This document shows positions 25,132 through 34,508 of a stretch of 64,000 nucleotides of DNA, piece after piece. A model generated the notes under the pieces. It was not told the DNA's origin and ran no database searches. It saw only the letters and a program-made list of their open reading frames with translations. The DNA is taken from assembly GCF_006517175.1 (NCBI RefSeq), contig NZ_CP041186.1:434001-498000 (forward strand), given 5' to 3'. Position 1 is the stretch's first letter. Every line of letters begins with the position of its first letter. This DNA is from Persicimonas caeni. GTDB lineage: Bacteria; Myxococcota_A; Bradymonadia; Bradymonadales; Bradymonadaceae. A program made the translations under genes and the position numbers.

Positions 25132-27093
25132 CTACTCCTCGCAACTCGACGCATTATTCTCGGCGACCACATACGACACCGATTCCACCGACTCCTCGAG
25201 CCAGGCGACTTCGCAGCCGGGGAGTGAGGCGTTGTCGCGTACATACAGGCCCTGGTCGACCGAGAGCAGGTTGCTCAGGCCGCGCAGGTCGGTGAGCGTG
25301 GCGTTGGTTTCGATGCGTAGGTGGCCGTCGACGTTCGACAGGGCGCCGAGGCCGTCCATCGTCTGCAGGCGTTCGTTCGACGAGACGGTCAGGTCGCCGT
25401 CGACGAATTTGAGGCCGGCGGCGAAGTCGATGCGCGACAGGCCGTTGCCCTCGACGGTGAGCCAGCCGAGGCGCTCGACGCGGTTCATGCCGGTGAAGCG
25501 CTCGAGGGCCGGGTTCTCGCGCAGCTCGATGCCGCCTTCGACCGTCGCGAGGGCGCCGAGGGCGTCGATGCGTGACAGCTTGGGGTTGAATCCGATGTGG
25601 ATGACGGCGTCGACGGTGATCTCGCCGAGTCGGCGGACGTTGGCGAAGCCGTCGAGGGCGGTCAGTCGGGGGTTGTTCTGCACGACGAGGCCGCGCGGGA
25701 GGCGCGCCAGGTCGTCGAAGCCGTCGATGGAGGCGAGCTTGGCGTTGTCTTCGATGCGCACCTCGCCGTCGAGCACGGCGAGTTGGGTGAAGCCGTCGAT
25801 GGTGGTCAGGGCGTCGTTGCCGCGCACGAGCAGGTCGCCGTTGATGCGCCGCACGGGGGTGTCGCCCAGCGATTGGAGCGCGTCGTTGCCCTCGACGTGC
25901 AGGTGGCCGTAGGTCTCGTCGGGGATGGTCGGCGAGCACAGGTAGTTGGGGGTGTCTTCGTAGTCGTCGGGCAGCTCGGCGTCGAAGCCGAGGCTGTCCT
26001 GGCCGAGCGTCTCGATGCCCCACAGTTGGGCGACGTCGGTGAGCGCGGGGTTGTCGGTCACGCGCACCGGGCCGCGCACAGCGACCTGCTCGCGGAGGCC
26101 GGCCAGGGACTGCAGCTTGGGGTTGTCGCGAAGCTCGACGCGGCCGAGCTCGTAGAGGTCTCGAAACGAGCCCAGGTCGGCCAGCCCGGTGTTCTCGAGC
26201 ACGACCTCCGCCAGGCAGCTCACCCGCGTGAGCGCGGTGACGTCGGTGAGCTGCGGGCTGTTGCGCACCTCGAGGGCGCCGGTCATGAACTCGAGCGACT
26301 CGAAGCCCGCCACGCGCGACAGCTTGGGGTTGTTGGTCAGCCGGATATCGCCGTCGATGTCGGTGAGGCGGCGAAAGCCGCGAATCTCTTCGAGGCTGGC
26401 GTTGTCGTCGACGATCAGGTGCGGGTCGATGGGCCCGTCGCCGCCGCGCGACTCGGGGGGCTCGTCGGCGATGCCGCTCGCCTGCGGGCGAGCCGACGGG
26501 CCGCGGTAGTCGGCCAGCAGTTGCAGCCGGTCGAAGCCGGCGATGGTCTCGAGCGCGCCGTTGCGCTCGATGTGGATGTCGCCGGCGACCTGCGACAGGT
26601 TCGCCGGCCCCTGCACCGCGACGAGCGACGCGTTGCCGACGACGTGATAGTCGCCGCCGATGCGCGCCACCGAGTCGAGCCCGGCGTCGGTGCGAAGGCG
26701 GTCGTTCTGCTCGACCACCAGGTCGCCGTTGACCTCGGCCAGCCCGCTCAACCCGCTCAGGTCCTCGAGGTCCGTGCCGCCGACGCGCACGTCGCCGAGC
26801 ACGTGAATCTGGTTGGGCGCCTCGAGCAGGCGGATGCCCTGGAAGCCGCGGTCGACGAAGAGATTCCCGACGATCGTCACGCAATTGGCCCGCTCGGCGT
26901 CCATCTGCGAGCGCAACGCCCCGGCGTCGTCGGGCAGCACGAACGACCCGTCGATGCGCGCCTCGGCGCAATCGCCCTGGGTCGTACCCGAGCCCGCCCC
27001 GGGCCCGTCGGAGGGCACGTCTTTGTGCCCGAGGTCACCGCAGGCGCACACAAGCGCCGCGAGCGCAAAAACACTGGCCGTTCGTCGCATCAT
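25132..27093 (-). CDS. Lipoprotein with receptor L-domain/LRR-like repeats
   Basis: This is a 653-residue surface lipoprotein. The signal peptide ends in the lipobox LVCAC. After a short linker rich in Gly, Ser and Asp, the rest is a solenoid of roughly 22-30-residue repeats. Each has a core like L-x-x-I-x-G-D-L-x-V-x-x-N-x-x-L-x-x-L-x-G-(F/L), for example INGDLLVRGNDALTTIDGF and VDGDLTVSSNERLQTMDGL. This matches receptor L-domain-like beta-helices common in Myxococcota outer-surface proteins. It probably mediates binding or adhesion; the ligand is unknown. No enzyme motif is present. Confidence 0.85.
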   Translation of the reverse strand: MMRRTASVFALAALVCACGDLGHKDVPSDGPGAGSGTTQGDCAEARIDGSFVLPDDAGALRSQMDAERANCVTIVGNLFVDRGFQGIRLLEAPNQIHVLGDVRVGGTDLEDLSGLSGLAEVNGDLVVEQNDRLRTDAGLDSVARIGGDYHVVGNASLVAVQGPANLSQVAGDIHIERNGALETIAGFDRLQLLADYRGPSARPQASGIADEPPESRGGDGPIDPHLIVDDNASLEEIRGFRRLTDIDGDIRLTNNPKLSRVAGFESLEFMTGALEVRNSPQLTDVTALTRVSCLAEVVLENTGLADLGSFRDLYELGRVELRDNPKLQSLAGLREQVAVRGPVRVTDNPALTDVAQLWGIETLGQDSLGFDAELPDDYEDTPNYLCSPTIPDETYGHLHVEGNDALQSLGDTPVRRINGDLLVRGNDALTTIDGFTQLAVLDGEVRIEDNAKLASIDGFDDLARLPRGLVVQNNPRLTALDGFANVRRLGEITVDAVIHIGFNPKLSRIDALGALATVEGGIELRENPALERFTGMNRVERLGWLTVEGNGLSRIDFAAGLKFVDGDLTVSSNERLQTMDGLGALSNVDGHLRIETNATLTDLRGLSNLLSVDQGLYVRDNASLPGCEVAWLEESVESVSYVVAENNASSCEE

Positions 27094-27416
27094 TCATTCC
27101 CCAAAATAGTTCAGTGAGCAGTCGTGGGTGTTGGTGTTTGTGTCGACGTGGTGGGGCTGGGTTTTATTCAATTGCGTGGTCGAGGTGCGCGCCCCGACCA
27201 GTTCCCCACTTCCCCACTTTCCCACTTTCCGCGACCGCGACCGCGACCGCGCCCCGTAGTTAAAACAGCAACGCGCTCGATAGCTTCGACACGCTCCGAT
27301 CGAGCCAAACGGGCAACATCGACCCAACTCGCAGCATCGACCTCACTGCAGTCAAACGGCGGGGCGCGGTCGCGGGCGCGGGCGCGGTCGCGGTCCAGAC
27401 TTGGCGTGTGCGCCGC
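27094..27416. repeat. Intergenic stretch with inverted GC-rich simple repeats
   Basis: No gene. A polypyrimidine run of CCCCACTT units (about 27204-27229) is followed by CGCGACCGCGACCGCGACCG (27229-27256). The roughly complementary GGTCGCGGGCGCGGGCGCGG lies at 27359-27396. The two could pair as arms of a large hairpin around about 100 bp. The promoter of the L-domain lipoprotein gene (start 27093) should lie here, but no clear promoter boxes were seen. Confidence 0.6.
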
Positions 27417-28214
27417 TTACGACTCCTCGAACGAGGGGTCCCCGTTGAAGTAGACCCACCAGCCCATGTCCAGATGAAAGTGGTCGTCGTGGCCGGGGGC
27501 GGGTGGGACGAGGGCGCCGCGGAAGACGCGGTCGCGTTGGAGTTCCTGGGCGAGGCTGCGCAGGAAGACGGCGTGTTTGCGGTTGAAGCCGCGGCCGAGC
27601 TTCCAGTGAAACAGGACGCTCACCTCGAACTCGTCGGCGGCGCGGCCGAGGTCTTGTTTGCGGTCGGGTAAGGCGTCGAACTCGAAGCCGGCGACGTCGA
27701 TGGCGTTGCCGAAGGCGTGCTCGCTCAGGATGAACTTGCGGGTGCGAATCGTGCGGCAGTTGTAGGTGCCGAAGTGGATGATACGGGACGGGGGGCGGCC
27801 GTAGACTTCGCGGCCGACGCGGGCGGCGATCTTTTCGAAGCGTTGCAGGTGGGGTTTGAAGTGGCGGTTGATTTGGACCGGGCGCGTGTAGCCCAAGGTG
27901 TCGCCGCGGTAGGTGACGAGCTCGACGTCGGGGCATTTGAGGCCGCGGCCGGGGACTTCGACGGCGACGCGAGAGCGGGTGTCCAGCGGGTATGGGTCGC
28001 GGTCGACCTGGCGGCGCAGCTTGCGCCACCAGCGCTTGGCGCTGCGGCCGAGTTGGTCGGGGCTTCGGGAGCGGCCGACGTCGCGCACCGCCTGCGAGCC
28101 CTGCTCGACCACGAGGTCGGTGCGTGGCCAGCTCTTCCAGACGTAGGCCGCGCCCGCCAGGCCGGCTGTGCCGGCTAGAATGATTCCCCACAAGACGATT
28201 GTCCGCGCTCGCAT
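27417..28214 (-). CDS. Extensin-like C-terminal domain protein (D-Ala-D-Ala peptidase fold)
   Basis: This 265-residue protein has one N-terminal membrane anchor (IVLWGIILAGTAGLAGAAYV). The extensin_2-like domain occupies about 80-260. YNCRTIRTRKFILSEHAFG is followed by NAIDVAGFEF and, near the end, APGHDDHFHLDM. The His and Asp residues in SEHAFGNAIDVAGF and the HxHxD in DHFHLD match the zinc site of the LAS/VanY-type peptidase superfamily. It is anchored with the domain outside the cytoplasm and may trim peptidoglycan. It stands alone. The family call is strong; the substrate is inferred. Confidence 0.85.
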   Translation of the reverse strand: MRARTIVLWGIILAGTAGLAGAAYVWKSWPRTDLVVEQGSQAVRDVGRSRSPDQLGRSAKRWWRKLRRQVDRDPYPLDTRSRVAVEVPGRGLKCPDVELVTYRGDTLGYTRPVQINRHFKPHLQRFEKIAARVGREVYGRPPSRIIHFGTYNCRTIRTRKFILSEHAFGNAIDVAGFEFDALPDRKQDLGRAADEFEVSVLFHWKLGRGFNRKHAVFLRSLAQELQRDRVFRGALVPPAPGHDDHFHLDMGWWVYFNGDPSFEES

Positions 28215-28260
28215 GTTGTCTGCCTCCGGCTGGTCCTGATTCGAGTTCTACCTACAGAAG

Positions 28261-28608
28261 GTGACACCGGGGTGTGCAATGGAGGGGGAGGCGATGTGCC
28301 GTGGTGGAGGCGTTTTTGTGCAGAAGATGTGCGGCCGTGCGGCTTTGAGTCCGCGGGGCACCTACTATAGTCGCTACTACCCGCTCTACGCCGAATACCA
28401 GTTGCCCACCGGCGAGATGCTCGTGCGCGCGCTGCCCGAGGGTGTGATCGACCCGGGAGGGCGCATCACGGGGTTTGTGTACTTCGAGGACCTCGAGTCG
28501 ATCGAGCCGACGCCCGACCGGGTGACGTTTCGGTACGTATTGGTCGACGCCGAAGCGAATAGGCGCTTTGGGGTCGTCGAGATTCCGTTTGACGTGGTCG
28601 AGGATTGA
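28261..28608 (+). CDS. Small protein or 3' gene fragment, unknown
   Basis: The plus-strand frame has a credible C-terminal domain: PLYAEYQLPTGEMLVRAL, PEGVIDPGGRITGFVYF and VTFRYVLVDAEANRRFGVV. It is beta-rich and resembles the tail domain of some lipoproteins. The N-terminal residues before about MCGRAALSPRG (ATG at 28327) are not convincing, no signal peptide is present, and repeats lie just downstream. It may be the surviving 3' part of a larger gene rather than a complete one. Confidence 0.4.
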   Translation: MTPGCAMEGEAMCRGGGVFVQKMCGRAALSPRGTYYSRYYPLYAEYQLPTGEMLVRALPEGVIDPGGRITGFVYFEDLESIEPTPDRVTFRYVLVDAEANRRFGVVEIPFDVVED

Positions 28609-28621
28609 GGTTGCAGGATGG

Positions 28622-28650
28622 AGGCTCTGTAGAGCGCGCACGCCCGGTAT
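28622..28650. repeat. End fragment of the palindromic MITE-like element
   Basis: CTCTGTAGAGCGCGCACGCCC then GGTATT is a diverged copy of the element terminus seen at 8937 and 23614. It abuts the hairpin-core array that starts at 28651. Confidence 0.35.
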
Positions 28651-28954
28651 TTCGGTGCGAGTGCTTCCAGCTCTCGCTGACGAGGGCAAGATGCCCCCGC
28701 ACCGAATAACACGAGGGCAAGATGCCCCCGCACCGAATAACACGAGGGCAAGATGCCCTCGCACCGAATAACACGAGGGCAAGATGCCCACGCACCGAGC
28801 AACACGAGGGCAAGATGCCCACGCACCGAATAACACGAGGGCAAGATGCCCACGCACCGAATAACACGAGGGCAAGATGCCCTCGCACCGAATAACACGA
28901 GGGCAAGATGCCCACGCACCGAATAACACGAGGGCAAGATGCCCACGCACCGAA
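28651..28954. repeat. Hairpin-core element followed by 31-bp tandem array
   Basis: 28651-28706 is a full 56-bp core bounded by TTCGGTGCG and CGCACCGAA, the reverse complement of the core at 63409-63527. It is followed by repeats of the 31-bp unit CACGAGGGCAAGATGCCCAC + GCACCGAATAA, starting at 28681, 28712, 28743 and so on, about nine units in all. GGGCAAGATGCCC is the hairpin seen in the 54-bp array at 9239. There are no spacers and no protein-coding signals. Confidence 0.9.
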
Positions 28955-28973
28955 CAAGTGGCAGGCGTGTGAT

Positions 28974-30350
28974 TCACTGCACCCCAGTGAACACGAACGG
29001 ATAATTGATCACGCAGATGCCGCCGTCGGGGCGCTCGAAGCGCAGCCGGCTGATCTCGCGCTCGATGCATGACTCGACGGGCCGGCTGTTCATCGTCGAC
29101 GAGGCGATCGACGCGCTCATGACCTTGCCGTCGAGGCCGATCTTCCATTGGGCGATGATCTTGCCGTGCAGGTCGGGTTGGCGCTGCAGTTGGCGCTCGA
29201 AGCAGTATTTGATGGCGCTCGCCTTGGCGCCGACGACCTTGCGGATGTCGCCGCGGTCGCAGAAGTCGCCCACCTGCGGGGTGCGCTTTTCCAGGTGCGC
29301 TTTGACCTCGCGGGCCTCCTTCCTGTCCAGGTGCGCGCCGGTCGACGGCCCGCCGCTGCCCGGCCCGCCGCCGGTGTCGATGTGGCCGAGCCCGTGGATG
29401 CGGCCCTGGCCTTCGCCGCCGCCTCCGCTCTTGACCCCGCGGATGCTCAGCCCGCTCGTGCCGCGGCCGACGCGAAGCTCGTCGTCGCCGCCTCCGAAGG
29501 CGACGTCGGCCTTCGATGAGATGCCGTCGGAGGTGTCCATGAGCTTGGCGATGGCGCCCTGGCCCAGGCGTGCCTCGCTCAGGAGCTTGTTGACGCCTAC
29601 CTCGCTCGGGTCGACCTCGTCGACCATCTCGCCGTCGTCTTTGGGGACCTTGCTGTCGACGACCTTGTCGGGCTCGCCGAAGGTGCCCTCCTCGCCGCCG
29701 GCTTTCTTGCCGCTCGTCTCCTCGGAGGGCGGCTCCAGTTTGTCTTCGTCGAGCGGGTCGGGGACGTCGTGGACGTGGACTTCGGCGAAGCCTCCGATCG
29801 CCTTCAGGCCGTCGAGCTCGGCGCTCGGCTCGTAGGTCAGGAACGCGGTGAGCAAGACGGCGCCGTGGAGCAGCGCGGCGAAGGCGACCATGGCGACCAG
29901 GGGCATCTCGACCGAGGCCCAGCCGCGGCCGGCGACCGCCTCGCGCCCCTCGATGACCTGGAAGAAGAGGTGGACGTCGCCCAGGCGAAGCCGGCCCCAG
30001 TCGCCCGTGGCGAGCTTCATCTCGTAGATCTGGGCTGCGCCCTTGTCGGTGCGCGCTTTGCCTGTGGGCCAGGCGCGGTCTTGGGCGACGAGTTCATCGA
30101 TGTCCCAGTCGTGGTCGTCGACCTGCATGACGCCGGCGATGCGGTCGCTGAAGCGGACGGTGTAGCCGTCGGGGGCGCGCTCGAACATCTCGAAGACGTC
30201 GGGCAGCCCCGGGGCGAGGACGCTGAAGTCGTTCTTGTCGCCCTGCCCCACGCGGACCACCGGCGAGCTCATCTGCGAGAAGGTGCGCTCTTCGAGGATG
30301 GTGCTGCGCCAGACGATGACGACTCTCAAACTGTGGGATTGCGGATGCAC
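28974..30350 (-). CDS. AgmX/PglI C-terminal domain protein (TonB-like, motility-associated family)
   Basis: This is a 458-residue protein. The N-terminus (LRVVIVWRSTILEER; QVDDHDWDID) is the FHA-like/AgmX-type cytoplasmic module. One membrane helix at about 147-172 (LVAMVAFAALLHGAVLLTAF) follows, then a long Gly-, Glu- and Pro-rich periplasmic region. The C-terminal AgmX/PglI domain (about 365-458) contains GAKASAIKYCFERQL, KIGLDGKVMSASIASSTM and VESCIEREISRLRF. Such proteins were named from Myxococcus adventurous gliding mutants and resemble TonB in linking inner membrane energy to the envelope. Whether this cell glides is not shown. Start at 30350 is supported by the conserved N-terminal block. 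Confidence 0.85.
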   Translation of the reverse strand: MHPQSHSLRVVIVWRSTILEERTFSQMSSPVVRVGQGDKNDFSVLAPGLPDVFEMFERAPDGYTVRFSDRIAGVMQVDDHDWDIDELVAQDRAWPTGKARTDKGAAQIYEMKLATGDWGRLRLGDVHLFFQVIEGREAVAGRGWASVEMPLVAMVAFAALLHGAVLLTAFLTYEPSAELDGLKAIGGFAEVHVHDVPDPLDEDKLEPPSEETSGKKAGGEEGTFGEPDKVVDSKVPKDDGEMVDEVDPSEVGVNKLLSEARLGQGAIAKLMDTSDGISSKADVAFGGGDDELRVGRGTSGLSIRGVKSGGGGEGQGRIHGLGHIDTGGGPGSGGPSTGAHLDRKEAREVKAHLEKRTPQVGDFCDRGDIRKVVGAKASAIKYCFERQLQRQPDLHGKIIAQWKIGLDGKVMSASIASSTMNSRPVESCIEREISRLRFERPDGGICVINYPFVFTGVQ

Positions 30351-30420
30351 GGTGGGGCTCCTCGCTAGGAATCAGGTTCATTCATCAGGTTCATTCGTTG
30401 GACAGCGACCTGCTGAAAAA

Positions 30421-30470
30421 GTTCCACGTCAATAGCGGGCGTGTGGGCTCTGCAACGCCGTCGACGCCCC
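30421..30470. repeat. End fragment of the palindromic MITE-like element
   Basis: GTTCCACGTCAATAGCGGGC then GTGTGGGCTCTGCAA repeats the right terminus of the element at 8937-9118 and its inverted left terminus. Only one end is present. Confidence 0.6.
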
Positions 30471-30646
30471 CGGAATAGTGCCAATTACCCGATCGTTTTT
30501 GGCGCGCAATCGGGACCAACCCAAAGTTGCGAGTTTGTCCCCCAATCTCGTGCTAAATCGAACGATTTGTGCTAAGAGTGTGGGCGCGCCGCTCCATCCA
30601 GCGGAAAATCCACCCCACATGCCCGCCTCGACGAGGAAAGAAGCGA

Positions 30647-31810
30647 GTGAACGATCAGCCCAAAAATGCGCGCAATTGCCCGGCGCCGGAAGCGACCAAC
30701 GCCAACGACACGGCGTACGCGGCCGCGCACCTCGAGGCGATCTTCGAGTCGGTCGTCGACGGGGTCATCACCATCGACAGTTGCGGGTATATCCACTCGT
30801 TCAACCCGGCGGCCGAGGGCATCTTCGGCTACGCGGCTGACGAAGTGGTCGGCGAGAAGATCAATATGCTGATGCCGCAGCCGTTTCGTCGCGAACACGA
30901 CGCCTATATGGAGCGCTATCAGGAGACCGGCGAGAAGCGCATCATCGGGATCGGCCGCGAGGTCAAGGGCCTGCGCAAGGACGGCAGCGTCTTTCCGCTC
31001 GACCTGGCCGTCAGCGAGTTCTGGGTGGGCGACAACCGCTTCTACTCGGGGATCGTTCGCGACATCACCGACCGGCGCGAGGCGAGAAAAGAGCGCGAGC
31101 GGCTGATCCAAGAGCTCGGGCAGAAGAACGCCGAGCTCGAGCGATTCACCTACACGGTCTCGCACGATCTCAAGAGCCCGTTGATCACCATCAAGGGCTT
31201 TTTGGGGATGCTCGAGCAGGACATGAAGGCGGGCAATTACGATCGCATGAGCTCCGACATGGTGCGCATCGCCAACGCCGCCGACAAGATGAAGGAGTTG
31301 CTCGACGAGGTCCTCGAGTTGTCGCGCATCGGCCGGGTGGTCAACCCGTCGGAGTGGGTCGACCTCGAGGAGTTGGCCTCCGAAGTCGCCACCCTGCTGT
31401 CGGGCCCCATCGAGCAGAATGGCGTGACCGTCGAGATCTCGCCGGAGTTGCCCACGGTCTACGGCGACCGGATTCGCCTCCAAGAGGTGCTCCAAAACCT
31501 CATCGAGAACGCCATCAAGTTCATGGGCGACCAGGACGAGCCGAAGATCGTCATCGACTCGTACCGCGACGAGGACGAGGTCGTGTGCTGCGTGCAGGAT
31601 AACGGCATCGGCATCTCGCCGGACTATCTCAAGAAGGTCTTCGGTCTCTTCGAGCAGCTCGACCCCACCAAACAGGGCACCGGCGTCGGACTCGCTCTGG
31701 TCCACCGGATCATCGAGGTCCACGGCGGGCGCATCTGGGTGGAGTCGGCAGGAATTGACGAAGGCTCTCGGTTTTGCTTTACGTTTCCGCCAGACAAGAC
31801 GCGCGCCTAA
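30647..31810 (+). CDS. FixL-like PAS sensor histidine kinase, probable haem oxygen sensor
   Basis: From the GTG at 30647, which has GAGGAAAG upstream, the protein has 387 residues and no membrane segment. The PAS domain (about 26-145) includes FNPAAEGIFGYAADEVVGE and REHDAYMERYQETGEK. By alignment with FixL, His84 matches the haem-ligating His, Arg90 the first and Arg104 (IIGIGRE) the second haem-pocket Arg. A short coiled coil leads to HisKA with YTVSHDLKSPL (His173) and a HATPase domain with NLIENAIKF, DNGIGI and GTGVGLAL. First gene of a three-gene plus-strand signalling operon. Kinase identity is certain; haem and O2 sensing rest on the three residues. Confidence 0.88.
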   Translation: MNDQPKNARNCPAPEATNANDTAYAAAHLEAIFESVVDGVITIDSCGYIHSFNPAAEGIFGYAADEVVGEKINMLMPQPFRREHDAYMERYQETGEKRIIGIGREVKGLRKDGSVFPLDLAVSEFWVGDNRFYSGIVRDITDRREARKERERLIQELGQKNAELERFTYTVSHDLKSPLITIKGFLGMLEQDMKAGNYDRMSSDMVRIANAADKMKELLDEVLELSRIGRVVNPSEWVDLEELASEVATLLSGPIEQNGVTVEISPELPTVYGDRIRLQEVLQNLIENAIKFMGDQDEPKIVIDSYRDEDEVVCCVQDNGIGISPDYLKKVFGLFEQLDPTKQGTGVGLALVHRIIEVHGGRIWVESAGIDEGSRFCFTFPPDKTRA

Positions 31811-31839
31811 ACAACGCCAACAACCGCTGACCGTCTCTC

Positions 31840-32331
31840 ATGAGGGACCAGATGTCCGAACAAATCAAAACTCCGGCCGAACCCCTGCGCATCCTCTTTG
31901 TCGAGGACAATCACGACCACGCCGAATTGGTCATGCGCAGCCTGGAAGACCACCGCGTGGCCAATCAAATCACGCACGTCGACAACGGCGAGACTGCGCT
32001 CGACTACCTGCTGCGCCGCAAGGAGTACCAGGACCCGGCGACCAGCCCTCGGCCGCACGTGGTCCTGCTCGACTTGCGCCTGCCACGCGTCGACGGGCTC
32101 GATGTGCTCAAGCAGATCAAGGCCGACGAGAAGCTTCGGCGCATCCCGGTGGTCGTGCTGACGACCTCCGACAAGGAGAGCGATATCGCTCGCGCCTACG
32201 ACCTCAACGCCAACGCGTATCTGGTCAAGCCGATCGATTTCTCCAAATTTGTGGAATTGCTGCGCGACCTCGGGTTTTTCTGGCTGGCGTGGAACCGACC
32301 GCCGGAAGTGCCCAACGGTGAGAGTGACTAG
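31840..32331 (+). CDS. Single-domain response regulator (Rcp1-like)
   Basis: This 163-residue protein is one receiver domain: ILFVEDNHDHAELVMRSL, phosphoacceptor Asp78 in VVLLDLRLPRVDG, Thr in VLTTSD and Lys in AYLVKPID. The long beta2-alpha loop with DYLLRRKEYQ is usual for the Rcp1/phytochrome-partner type. It has no output domain. It lies 29 bp after the FixL-like kinase and just before the hybrid kinase gene, so it probably receives phosphate from one or passes it to the other. Met codons at 31840 and 31852 are both possible starts. Confidence 0.92.
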   Translation: MRDQMSEQIKTPAEPLRILFVEDNHDHAELVMRSLEDHRVANQITHVDNGETALDYLLRRKEYQDPATSPRPHVVLLDLRLPRVDGLDVLKQIKADEKLRRIPVVVLTTSDKESDIARAYDLNANAYLVKPIDFSKFVELLRDLGFFWLAWNRPPEVPNGESD

Positions 32332-32362
32332 CACTGTCGTACCCGTACCGAGTTGTACCATC

Positions 32363-34384
32363 ATGGTTGAAATCATCGTCGTCGAAGATGAGCTGGCCCA
32401 CGCCGAGCTTATCCGCCGCGCCTTCGAGACGCGGGCGGACGAGTTCGAGGTCGAGGTCGTCAGCAGCTTGGCCCGAGCGCGAGAGCGCCTGGCCGAGACG
32501 ACGCCGGACCTCGTCATCACCGACCTGATGCTCCCCGACGGCAGCGGCATCGACCTGATCCCCGGCGAGGACCAACGCGCCGAGTACCCGGTGGTCGTGA
32601 TGACCAGCCACGGCGACGAGAAGGTCGCCGTCGAGGCGATCAAGGCGGGCGCGCTCGACTACCTGGTCAAGAGCGCCGAGACGCTGTCGACCATGCCGCA
32701 TATCGCCGAACGCTCGCTGCGCGAATGGAACCAGATGCACGAGCTCGAGCGCACCCAGCAGCAGCTGTTGCACGCCCAGAAGATGGAGGCCATCGGCAAC
32801 CTGAGCAGCGGCATCGCCCACGACTTCAACAACTTGTTGATGGGCATCACCGGCTGCACGGACCTTGCGCTGGGCAAGCTCGACGAAGGCAACGACGCGC
32901 GCCGCTACGTCGAAGAGATCAAGAAGGCGGCGCTTCGCGGCGCCTCGCTGACTCGCCAACTGCTCGCGTTCACCCGCAAAAAGGAAGTCGAGCCCCGCGT
33001 GGTCGAATTCAACGAGGTCGTCGCCGAGGCGAAGAACCTTCTGCGCCCCGTGCTGAGCGAGGACATCAGTTTCGACGTCGACTTGAGCGACGCGCGCCTG
33101 TACGTGCGCTGCGATCCGGGCCAGATCGAGCAAGTGCTGGTCAACCTGGTGGTCAACGCGCGCGACGCCATGCCTCAGGGCGGCCAGGTGCGTGTGTCGA
33201 CGACGAGCGTCGAGGTCGACGAAGCGGGCGCTCGCCGCCTGGGCGAGGTCCCGGCGGGCGAGTATGTCGTGCTGTCGGTCGCGGACAACGGCACCGGCAT
33301 CGATCCCGAGACGCTCGAGCATATCTTCGAGCCCTTCTACACCACCAAGGACGTCGGTCAGGGCACCGGCCTGGGCTTGTCGACCATCTACGGCATCGTC
33401 AAGCAGGTCCGCGGCGAGATCGTCGTCGACAGCGAGGTCGGCCGCGGCACCACGTTTCATATCTACCTGCCGCGCACCGACGAAGAGCCCGAGCAGCTCA
33501 CCCAGGCGCCGACCCACGACGTCGAGGGCAACGGCGAGACGATCCTGGTCGTCGAAGACGAGTCGCTGGTGCGCCTGACCGTGCGCGGCTACCTCGAGCG
33601 CGGCGGCTATCGGGTGGTCACCGCCAAAGACGGCGACGAGGCGCTGGCCATCGCCGGCGGCGCCGCGCAGTCCATCGACGTATTGCTGACCGACATGGTG
33701 CTCCCGGGGCTCAAAGGCCCGGATATCGTCGAGAAGGTGCGCGGGCATCACCCCGACATTCAGGTGCTCTACATGTCGGCGCACTCCGCCGAGCAACTGC
33801 TCGCCGACGCCCGCCTCGACGCGGACGCCGACGTGCTCCAAAAGCCCTTCACCGAAATCGACCTGCTCACCGAGGTCTACCAACTGCTCCGCGCCGAGCC
33901 GTCCGTTGCGATTGAAGACGCGGCTGCAGATGCGCCTACCCAACTCGACGAACGACGCGAGCGCTCCCAGGCAGGGCTGTTGTTGGTCGAGGACCACGAC
34001 ACGGCGCGCTGGACCATCCGCGAGTTGCTGCAGGACGAGGGTTATACCGTCTATGAAGCCGCCGACGGCGCCGCCGCCGTCGAGGTCTTCGACGCGCACG
34101 CCTCGGAGATCGACCTGGTCATCTCCGACATGCGCCTGCCCGACGTCGCCGGCACCTCGTTGGTCGGCGAGCTTCGCCAGCAGAAGCTAGACAAGCAGAA
34201 GCGCGACATGGCGGTGATCTTCACCTCCGGCAAAGACGCCGACGACCCCAAGGTGCGACAGGCTGTCGGCGCCCCCCACACGACCTTCCTGGGCAAGCCC
34301 GTCGACTTCGACGGCCTGCTCGACACCGTCGAGCGCATGCTCGAGGCGCTGGCCAACGACCAGGCGCGTAGCGCCGCTCAATAG
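32363..34384 (+). CDS. Hybrid histidine kinase with architecture REC-HisKA-HATPase-REC-REC
   Basis: From the ATG at 32363 the protein has 673 residues. The N-terminal receiver has IIVVEDELAHAEL and Asp54 in VITDLMLPDG. HisKA has SSGIAHDFNNLLMG (His153), the class typical of hybrid kinases with DFNNLL, then HATPase with NLVVNARDAM, DNGTGID and GTGLGLST. Two C-terminal receivers follow: Asp444 in LLTDMVLPG and Asp589 in VISDMRLPD. The third lies in a domain beginning GLLLVEDHDTAR. With no DNA-binding domain, output must pass to another protein. It ends the signalling operon and could act as a phosphorelay hub. Confidence 0.93.
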   Translation: MVEIIVVEDELAHAELIRRAFETRADEFEVEVVSSLARARERLAETTPDLVITDLMLPDGSGIDLIPGEDQRAEYPVVVMTSHGDEKVAVEAIKAGALDYLVKSAETLSTMPHIAERSLREWNQMHELERTQQQLLHAQKMEAIGNLSSGIAHDFNNLLMGITGCTDLALGKLDEGNDARRYVEEIKKAALRGASLTRQLLAFTRKKEVEPRVVEFNEVVAEAKNLLRPVLSEDISFDVDLSDARLYVRCDPGQIEQVLVNLVVNARDAMPQGGQVRVSTTSVEVDEAGARRLGEVPAGEYVVLSVADNGTGIDPETLEHIFEPFYTTKDVGQGTGLGLSTIYGIVKQVRGEIVVDSEVGRGTTFHIYLPRTDEEPEQLTQAPTHDVEGNGETILVVEDESLVRLTVRGYLERGGYRVVTAKDGDEALAIAGGAAQSIDVLLTDMVLPGLKGPDIVEKVRGHHPDIQVLYMSAHSAEQLLADARLDADADVLQKPFTEIDLLTEVYQLLRAEPSVAIEDAAADAPTQLDERRERSQAGLLLVEDHDTARWTIRELLQDEGYTVYEAADGAAAVEVFDAHASEIDLVISDMRLPDVAGTSLVGELRQQKLDKQKRDMAVIFTSGKDADDPKVRQAVGAPHTTFLGKPVDFDGLLDTVERMLEALANDQARSAAQ

Positions 34385-34411
34385 CCATCCATCCGAAATA
34401 GCGCCCCCCTC

Positions 34412-34434
34412 CGGACCGTTGTTCTGACGGTCCG
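34412..34434 (+). terminator. Perfect 8-bp hairpin after the signalling operon
   Basis: CGGACCGT, a 7-nt loop, then ACGGTCCG starts 27 bp after the stop of the hybrid kinase. There is no U-run, so it may be a weak or Rho-assisted terminator or just RNA structure. Confidence 0.4.
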
Positions 34435-34508
34435 AACGCTACTCCTCTGCCCTCTTTCGCATCCTACTCACGACGCCCATCGCTTCTCCGCGCACACGGC
34501 GCCCGTCG

